A stretch of 64,000 nucleotides of DNA from Deinococcus grandis (GTDB lineage Bacteria > Deinococcota > Deinococci > Deinococcales > Deinococcaceae): the NCBI RefSeq assembly GCF_001485435.1, contig NZ_BCMS01000001.1:1745501-1809500 (forward strand). The letters run 5' to 3'. The notes beneath the pieces are model-generated. The model searched no databases. It was not told the DNA's origin and saw nothing but the letters and a program-made list of their open reading frames with translations. Below, piece by piece: positions 56,733 through 64,000 of this stretch. The number at the start of each line of letters is the position of its first letter. The first letter of the stretch is position 1. The position numbers and the translations under genes are program-made.

Positions 56733-58235
56733 CTACGCCTCCCGCGCCACGCGGAGCAGTTCACCGCCCCGGACCATCTCCACGATCTTCAGGAGGTCGG
56801 GGCGGTAGTAGCGGTCGCGGGTCATGTTGGGGATGTGCGCGCGGATGTGTTCCCAGGCGGCCTGCGCGCCGCGTCCGGCGTGGAGGTTCTGGAAGTCGAG
56901 GGCCTGCGCGGCGCACAGCAGTTCGATCCCGATGACGTTCTGCACGTTCTCCAGAATGGCCCGCAGCTGCCGGGCGCCGTGCGCGCCCATGCTGACGTGG
57001 TCTTCCTGGTTGGCGCTGGTGGGGATGGTGTCCACGCTGGCGGGGTGAGCGAGGACCTTGTTCTCGCTGACGAGGGCGGCGGCGGTGTACTGGGCGATCA
57101 TGAAGCCGCTGTTCAGGCCGCCCTGCGGCGTCAGGAAGCCCGGCAGGCCGGACAGGGACGGGTTCAGGAGCTGTTCGCAGCGGCGTTCGCTGATGCTCCC
57201 GAGTTCCGCCACGGCGACCTTCAGCGCGTCGATGGTCACGGCGAGCGGCTGCCCGTGGAAGTTCCCGCCGCTCACCACATCGCCGGTGTCCGGGAAGATC
57301 AGGGGGTTGTCCGTCACGGACGCGAACTCGACCGCCAGCACCCGCTCAGCGTGCGCCAGCGCGTCCAGGCTCGCGCCATGCACCTGAGGGGCGGCCCGCA
57401 GCGAGTACGCGTCCTGCACCTTCCCGTCCCCGACCAGATGCGACGGGGCGATCTGCGAGTCCCGCAGGAAGGTACGCAGTTCCTCCGCCACCGCAACTGC
57501 GCCGGGGTGGGGGCGCAGGCCCACCACGTCCGGCTGGAAGGGCCGGTGCGAGCCGTACATCGCCTCGACCGTCATGGCCGCCGCGAGGTTCGCCGTGCCC
57601 AGCAGGGTACGGGCGTCCGCGACGGCCAGCGCCAGAAGGCTGCCCATGAGCTGCGTGCCGTTGATGAGCGCCAGTCCCTCCTTCGCCTGCAACACCAGCG
57701 GGGTCAGGCCCAGCTCCGCCAGCACGTCCGCACTGGCGCGCACCTCGCCCCGGTACTCGATCTCGCCGTGCCCGATCAACGCCAGCGCCAGATGCGCCAG
57801 CGGCGCGAGATCCCCCGACGCGCCCACGCTCCCCTGCGCCGGAATGACCGGGTGCGCCCCCGCGTTCAGCAGCGAGAGCAACAGTTCCACCACCTCGGGC
57901 CGCACCCCCGAATGACCCAACGCCAGCGACTGCGCGCGGAGCAGCAGCATGCCGCGCACCACCTCGGTCGGCAGGGCCTCCCCCACCCCGATCGCGTGCG
58001 ACAGGATCAGGTTCAGCTGCAACTCCTCCAGCCCGTCGCGCGGCACCTGAACCGACGCGAACTTCCCGAAGCCCGTGTTCACGCCGTACACCGCCGCCTG
58101 ACCGTCCACGATCCGCTCAATCACCGCCCGCGCCCGCAGGATGCGCCCACGCGCTGCCTCGGACAGCTGAACGGACTCGCCGCCACGCACGACAGACAGG
58201 AAATCGGACAGGGACAGGTGTTGATCGAGAATCAC
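56733..58235 (-). CDS. hutH: Histidine ammonia-lyase
   Basis: This 500-residue homotetrameric enzyme converts histidine to urocanate and ammonia, the first step of histidine use. The Ala-Ser-Gly triad that forms the MIO cofactor is in GSVGASGDLAPLAH (about 140-150). YGVNTGFGKFA, QEDHVSMGAHGARQL and the active-site Tyr-Gly segment are intact. GTG start with AAGGAG 7-12 nt upstream. Last gene of the hutUGIH operon; a heptad repeat lies just ahead of it. Confidence 0.97.
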   Translation of the reverse strand: MILDQHLSLSDFLSVVRGGESVQLSEAARGRILRARAVIERIVDGQAAVYGVNTGFGKFASVQVPRDGLEELQLNLILSHAIGVGEALPTEVVRGMLLLRAQSLALGHSGVRPEVVELLLSLLNAGAHPVIPAQGSVGASGDLAPLAHLALALIGHGEIEYRGEVRASADVLAELGLTPLVLQAKEGLALINGTQLMGSLLALAVADARTLLGTANLAAAMTVEAMYGSHRPFQPDVVGLRPHPGAVAVAEELRTFLRDSQIAPSHLVGDGKVQDAYSLRAAPQVHGASLDALAHAERVLAVEFASVTDNPLIFPDTGDVVSGGNFHGQPLAVTIDALKVAVAELGSISERRCEQLLNPSLSGLPGFLTPQGGLNSGFMIAQYTAAALVSENKVLAHPASVDTIPTSANQEDHVSMGAHGARQLRAILENVQNVIGIELLCAAQALDFQNLHAGRGAQAAWEHIRAHIPNMTRDRYYRPDLLKIVEMVRGGELLRVAREA

Positions 58236-58252
58236 AGAGGGCTCCTTCGGAA

Positions 58253-58280
58253 GGTTGATGGATGATGGTTGATGGTTGAT
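58253..58280 (-). repeat. Heptanucleotide tract (GGTTGAT)4
   Basis: Four 7-bp units GGTTGAT, GGATGAT, GGTTGAT, GGTTGAT on the plus strand lie in the 54 bp between hutI and hutH. On the transcribed strand this reads as ATCAACC units just ahead of the hutH ribosome binding site. Confidence 0.85.
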
Positions 58281-58289
58281 AGAGATGGC

Positions 58290-59489
58290 TCAGACAGAAG
58301 TTCCGCTGACGAACACGTTCCGGACCGGATTTGCGCCGAGGGTGTAGGGCAGGTCGCGCCAGTCGGGGCTGTGCAGGGCGAGGAAATCGGCCCGCTGGCC
58401 GGGCGCAAGGGCACCCCGCCCTTGCAGGCCCAGGGCGGCGGCGGCGTTCACGGTGCAGGCGGTCAGCGCCTCGGCGGGCGTGAGGCGGCACAGGCGCACC
58501 GCGAGGGCCAGCGCGAGTTGCGTGCTGAACACGGGCGACGAGCCGGGGTTCAGGTCGGTGCCCACGGCGACCGCCGCGCCCGCGTCGATCAGGGCGCGGC
58601 CCGGCGCGGCGGGCAGACCCAGGTGCAGGGTCACGCCGGGGAGGATGGTCGCCACGGTGTTCGACGCGGCCAGCGCGGCGATCTGCGCCGGGCCGCTGGC
58701 TTCCAGGTGATCCACGCTCAGGGCACCCAGCTCGCACGCCAGTTCCGTGCCGCCGATGGCGTGGAACTGATCGGCGTGCAGCTTCGTCTGAAGGCCATGT
58801 GCCTTCGCAGCCTGGAGGATGGCGCGCGTTTCATCCACCGTGAACGCCTCGCGCTCGGTGAACACGTCCACGGCCGTCGCCAGCCCCTCGCGCGCCACGC
58901 CGGGGATGAGGTCGTGGCAGACGGCCTGCACGTACTCCGCGCGGCCCCCGGTGGGCGGCACGTGAATGAGGAGGGTCGGCACCAGCCCGAATTCAGACTG
59001 GAGGGCACGGACTGCCTGGAGCATCCGCCGTTCAGCGTCGAAGTCCAGGCCGTACCCGCTCTTGACCTCGGTGGTCGTTGCTCCGGACGCGCGCAGGGCC
59101 TCGAGGCGTGGTCGGGCCAGGGTCACGAGTTCCTCCACGCCCGCCGCCCCGGTCGCCCGCATGGAGCTGCGGATGCCGCCGCCCCGCGCCAGGATCTCCT
59201 CGTACGGGACGCCCTGCACGCGCGCCTCGAAATCCGCGAGGCGATCCCCGGCCCACACGGCATGCGTGTGCGGGTCGATCAATCCCGGCACGACCGCCAC
59301 GCCACCCAGGTCATGCTCCTGCACCATGCCGGGAGCGTCAGCGCGTGGGCCGACCCAGCGGACCACGCCGCCCGACAAGAGCATCGCGGCGTCGGGAATG
59401 ACGGTCAGGTCGCGCATGGCCGCGCCGCGCTGCACGCCCACGCCCGGCGTGACGAGCTGGCTGATGTTCGTGAACAGCGTCTCAGTCAT
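58290..59489 (-). CDS. hutI: Imidazolonepropionase
   Basis: This 399-residue metal-dependent amidohydrolase opens the imidazolone ring to N-formimidoyl-glutamate, third step of the pathway. Metal and substrate motifs are PGLIDPHTHAVWAGDR (HxH), TKLHADQFHAIGG, VDHLEASG and AVGTDLNPGSSP. The ATG chosen overlaps the hutG stop by 8 bp; an ATG six codons earlier has no family support. Cytosolic. Confidence 0.96.
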   Translation of the reverse strand: MTETLFTNISQLVTPGVGVQRGAAMRDLTVIPDAAMLLSGGVVRWVGPRADAPGMVQEHDLGGVAVVPGLIDPHTHAVWAGDRLADFEARVQGVPYEEILARGGGIRSSMRATGAAGVEELVTLARPRLEALRASGATTTEVKSGYGLDFDAERRMLQAVRALQSEFGLVPTLLIHVPPTGGRAEYVQAVCHDLIPGVAREGLATAVDVFTEREAFTVDETRAILQAAKAHGLQTKLHADQFHAIGGTELACELGALSVDHLEASGPAQIAALAASNTVATILPGVTLHLGLPAAPGRALIDAGAAVAVGTDLNPGSSPVFSTQLALALAVRLCRLTPAEALTACTVNAAAALGLQGRGALAPGQRADFLALHSPDWRDLPYTLGANPVRNVFVSGTSV

Positions 59490-60401
59490 GGCGCGTCTCC
59501 AGTCCAACCTCGCAGAGTGTCTCCATGATCAGTCGCGCGGTCAGGAGTTCGCTGCGCCCGGTGGGGTCGAGGTTCGGGGCGAGTTCCACCACGTCCAGTC
59601 CGACGATGGTGTTGTGCCGCGCCGTTTCCGTCAGGATCGTCATGCCCTGGGCGTACGTCAGGCCGTCCGGTTCGGGACTGCTCGTGCCGGGAATGACGCT
59701 GGGGTCGAAGCCGTCCACGTCCACGCTGAGGTACACGTTCTTCCCGCGCGGCAGCCGCTCCAGCACACGCGTCAGGTCGCCCGCGACGTCCGTCATGGGG
59801 ATCAGGGCGTGCCCACGGGCGCGGGCCGCCGCGACCGCTTCCGGGTCGAAGCGCAGCCCGCGCAGACCGACCGTCGTGATGTGCACGAGGTTCGGCAGGT
59901 CCTCGCACGCGCGGCGGAACGGACTGCTGTTGCTGAAGCGGGTATCGTTGCGGCTGTCCGTGAAGTCCAGATGCGCGTCCAGCTGCACCACATGCAGGTC
60001 CGGCACGCCCGCGAAGGCCCGCAGGATCGGATAGCTAACGCTGTGGTCGCCGCCCAGGAACACCGGCAGGCTGCACCGGTCCCGCACGAGTTCCGCCGCC
60101 GCGCTGATCCGCTGCCGCGCGAGTTCCGGCTCCAGGCTGGGCAGCACCACGTCCCCCGCATCCGCGAAGGTCACGCCCGCCAGCCTCGTCACGCCGTCCA
60201 GGCCCGTGAAGGGCGGCGCGCTCCGCAGGCTCGCCTCCCGCAGTGCACGCGGGGCGAACCGCGCGCCAGGGCGGAAGCCAAGGGCAATGTCGAAAGGAAT
60301 GCCGAGCACCGCCACGTCCGCCGTCCAGGCAGCATCAGGCTGCACGATGGGCGCGCGGGCGAATGTGGCAATCCCGCCGTAGGGCAGGTGGGTGGGCTGG
60401 G

Positions 60402-60405
<4 letters not shown>
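59482..60405 (-). CDS. hutG: Formimidoylglutamase (arginase/agmatinase fold)
   Basis: This 307-residue dimanganese ureohydrolase has the three ligand motifs GGDHSVSYP, QLDAHLDF and SVDVDGFDP. By family alone it could be an agmatinase, but its place between hutU and hutI, with overlaps on both sides, makes formimidoylglutamate (to glutamate and formamide) the likely substrate. The GTG start overlaps the hutU stop (GTGA). Confidence 0.9.
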
Positions 60406-62099
<1,694 letters not shown>

Positions 62100-62225
62100 G
62101 GGAAGTCCTCCGGGGGGCGGTGGGCTCTGGGCCGTGAGCGGTGAGGCAAGCGAATGCATCGGCCACGGCGCGAGCTGTCCTGCTCACAGCCCATCACTCA
62201 GCCCTCACCGCCCGTTTCTGTGCCG

Positions 62226-62253
62226 CCATCTTCCATCTGCCCTCTGCCATCCG
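62226..62253. repeat. Degenerate heptanucleotide tract (CCATCTG)4
   Basis: CCATCTT CCATCTG CCCTCTG CCATCCG are four 7-bp units in phase, in the hutU-iclR spacer. Confidence 0.7.
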
Positions 62254-62263
62254 CAACCGCACT

Positions 62264-62280
62264 TTCCGGCCTGACCGGAA
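62264..62280. promoter_or_regulatory. IclR operator candidate
   Basis: TTCCGG-CCTGA-CCGGAA is a perfect 6-bp dyad 18 nt before the regulator start. IclR-family sites are often short dyads like this in divergent spacers. A weak CATCCT (62287-62292), 6 nt before the GTG, could be the regulator -10. Confidence 0.5.
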
Positions 62281-62298
62281 TCGTGCCATCCTGCGCGC

Positions 62299-63054
62299 GT
62301 GGCTTCCTCTTCCCTGCTGTCCGGCGCGGTGGACGTGCTGAGTGCCTTCGACGCGGATCACACCGAGTGGCGCCTGTCGGACCTGTCCCGGCAGCTGGGC
62401 GTGCCGACGAGCACCCTGCACGAGCAACTGCTGGCTCTGTGCGAGACGGGTCTGCTGGCACGGGTGGGGCGGGGCCGCTACCGGCTGGGGTGGCGCTTGC
62501 TGAAACTCTCCAGTGCGCTGTACGGCAGTCTGCCCTGGTACGGCCCGGCGCACGCGGCCATGGAGCGGGTGGCGCGGGCCGGGCACGCCCTGGCGTTCCT
62601 GAGCGTGCTGGACGCGGGATCGGGGCGGGTGCTGTGCATCGCGCGGAGCGTGCAGGGCAGGGGCGGGCCGCCCGTGGCTGGGGAACTGGATTTCGAACTG
62701 CCCGCGCACGCGTCGGCCAGCGGGAAGCTGCTGCTGGCGCTGGCGGGTCGCCCGCTCCCGCCGGGTGCGGCTGCGTTCACGCCTCACACCGTGACCGTCG
62801 CGGCCGCGTGGGAGGCCGAGGCGGCGGGCATCCGCGCGCAGGGCGCCGCCCGGACGCAGGACGAGTGGGCGACCGGCACGTCCGGGCTCGCCGTTCCGGT
62901 GCGCGGGCCGGGCGGAACCGTGCTGGCGGCACTGGGCGTCAGCGTTCCGACCGCGCGGCTGCGGGGGGACACCCTGCTGCGCCTCCTGCGGGACGAGGCG
63001 GACGCGGTCAGCTGGGCTCTGGGCTGGCGTCCGGCGGCGCCGGGCACCCACTGA
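62299..63054 (+). CDS. IclR-family transcriptional regulator
   Basis: This 251-residue regulator has the N-terminal winged helix with EWRLSDLSRQLGVPTSTLHEQLLAL and GRYRLGWRLLKLSSALYG, then the IclR effector domain (about 85-245) with PAHASASGKLLLAL and SGLAVPVRGPGGTVLAALGVSVP. Its position divergent to hutU makes it the likely hut regulator, perhaps sensing urocanate. GTG start. The A of its TGA begins a stub of the structured repeat. Confidence 0.93.
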   Translation: MASSSLLSGAVDVLSAFDADHTEWRLSDLSRQLGVPTSTLHEQLLALCETGLLARVGRGRYRLGWRLLKLSSALYGSLPWYGPAHAAMERVARAGHALAFLSVLDAGSGRVLCIARSVQGRGGPPVAGELDFELPAHASASGKLLLALAGRPLPPGAAAFTPHTVTVAAAWEAEAAGIRAQGAARTQDEWATGTSGLAVPVRGPGGTVLAALGVSVPTARLRGDTLLRLLRDEADAVSWALGWRPAAPGTH

Positions 63055-63067
63055 TACGGGCTCCGGT
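63054..63067 (-). repeat. Stub of the structured repeat (one end only)
   Basis: ATACGGGCTCCGGT matches 13 of 14 bases of the copy D end and, like it, starts on the A of a TGA stop. The rest of the element is absent. Confidence 0.5.
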
Positions 63068-63104
63068 CCAGGTCCACTGCCGGGGGTCGTCTGCACCTGC
63101 CGGG

Positions 63105-64000
63105 TCAGCGCGTGGGTGGGTTTCCGGCGGGCGCTGCGGCGGGCAGGAGCTGCTCGGCCGCCTCGGGCGGGAGGGGCCGGGCGAGCAGGAACCCCTGGAT
63201 GTGGTCGCAGCCCAGGTCGCGCAGGCGGTCGCGTTGCGCGTCGTCCTCGACGCCCTCGACGGTGACGGTCATGTTCAGGGTCTGCGCCAGCTGGATCATG
63301 GCGCCCATCAGGGCCGTCACGCGCGGCTCGCGGTCGCCGTTCAGGTGCCGCGTGAAGGACCGGTCGACCTTCAGCTGATCGAACGGCAGGGATTCGAGCA
63401 TGCTCAGGCTGCTGTAGCCGGTGCCGAAGTCGTCCATGGCGATCTGCACGCCCAGCGCCTTGAGTTCCGTGACGTGCGACTGCGCGCGGTCCAGGTCCCG
63501 CATGACGAGGCTCTCGGTGATCTCCAGGATCAGGTGCCGGGCGGGCAGGCCGGTGGCGTGCAGGGCGGCGCGGACGGTGTCCACGAAGTGCGGCAGGTCG
63601 AACTGCAGCGGCGAGACGTTCACGGACATGCCCAGGCCCCGCTGCGGGAACGCCCAGCGGACCGCCTGGGCGCACGCCTCGCGCAGCACCCACTCGCCGA
63701 TGGGGAGGATCAGGCGGGTGTCCTCCGCGACCGGGATGAACGTGCCGGGCGGCACGAGGCCCCGTTCGGGGTGCTGCCAGCGGATCAGGGCCTCGAAGCC
63801 CGCGAGGGTCCCGCCGCGCACGGCGTAGCGGCCCTGGTAGTGCAGCCGCAGTTCCTGGCGGTCCAGGGCGCCGCGCAGGTCCCGTTCCAGCAGTTGCCGG
63901 TCGCCGGGTTCGCCCATGGCGGATTCGAAGTGCAGGACCTGGTTGCCGCCGCTGCGTTTGACGCGGTACATGGCGAGGTCCGCGTGCTGCTGGAGCGCCT
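63105..64000 (-). CDS. GGDEF-EAL protein, C-terminal part (5' end outside window)
   Basis: About 298 codons are visible. The first visible residues ALQQHADLAMYRVKRSGGN are the end of a GGDEF domain, so the gene continues beyond the window. The EAL domain follows with FEALIRWQHPERG, NVSPLQFDLPHF, LILEITES, MDDFGTGYSSLSMLESLPFDQLKVD and GVEDDAQRDRLRDLGCDHIQGF. EAL catalytic residues look intact, so it probably hydrolyses cyclic-di-GMP. An ATG at 63969-63971 lies inside the GGDEF end and is not the true start. Confidence 0.93.
   Translation of the reverse strand, partial: ALQQHADLAMYRVKRSGGNQVLHFESAMGEPGDRQLLERDLRGALDRQELRLHYQGRYAVRGGTLAGFEALIRWQHPERGLVPPGTFIPVAEDTRLILPIGEWVLREACAQAVRWAFPQRGLGMSVNVSPLQFDLPHFVDTVRAALHATGLPARHLILEITESLVMRDLDRAQSHVTELKALGVQIAMDDFGTGYSSLSMLESLPFDQLKVDRSFTRHLNGDREPRVTALMGAMIQLAQTLNMTVTVEGVEDDAQRDRLRDLGCDHIQGFLLARPLPPEAAEQLLPAAAPAGNPPTR

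Overview
The window is GC-rich, densely coded chromosomal DNA that I assign to the genus Deinococcus, without naming a species. The reasons are: SecD and SecF fused in one chain; an ArgC of the LysY type known from Thermus and Deinococcus; a complete hut operon; and at least 17 starts that look leaderless, with a TANNNT -10 hexamer only 6-8 nt upstream of the start codon, as described for Deinococcus. Many neighbouring genes overlap by GTGA or ATGA, so translational coupling is common.

Layout. 1-2361: the end of a glutathionylspermidine synthase-like gene coupled to a K+ channel, then a cobalamin adenosyltransferase. 2454-7455: malQ, an HtrA-type protease and a CtpA-type protease, with a 700 bp spacer holding two copies of a structured repeat. 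7626-11096: ftsE, ftsX, an EnvC-like LytM factor, then rpsP. 11198-15458: an Asp23 - nusB - folD - DUF212 operon, and ligA. 15688-25000: a BMP-family binding protein, a PrcB-like lipoprotein, recN, an Ala-rich membrane-anchored protein, pckA, a small secreted protein, lepB and an FKBP. 25123-32244: a galactoside operon (DeoR regulator, GH42, GH36, galT, galK, GNAT), with 20 copies of a 7-bp repeat just ahead of GH42. 32245-33207: an IS5-family element. 33378-37359: small unknowns, ispG, a divergent TetR / DUF2568-MBL pair and tRNA-Val. 37572-41438: rimP-nusA-ylxR-infB behind a leader terminator. 42292-50691: a small membrane protein, secDF, argC/lysY, DegV, a lipoprotein, a CLC transporter and sodA. 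50745-56725: asnS, a CNNM/CorC protein, a PadR operon with two paralogous membrane proteins, sdaAA and a histidine phosphatase. 56733-62298: hutUGIH with a divergent IclR regulator. 63105-64000: the end of a GGDEF-EAL gene.

Most of the window is housekeeping. The best candidates for something new lie in the non-coding DNA. (1) A ~135 bp repeat (four copies plus a stub) has terminal inverted repeats and two hairpins whose arms covary between copies. It abuts stop codons, and one copy exactly fills the ftsE-ftsX junction. (2) A (TCCCCAC)20 tract sits in frame between the DeoR stop and the GH42 start, so its copy number could switch translation. (3) Shorter heptanucleotide tracts occur elsewhere. 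(4) A strong intrinsic terminator lies in the leader of rimP-nusA. (5) An IS inserted in the stop/start overlap of GNAT and a small ORF removed the start of the latter.
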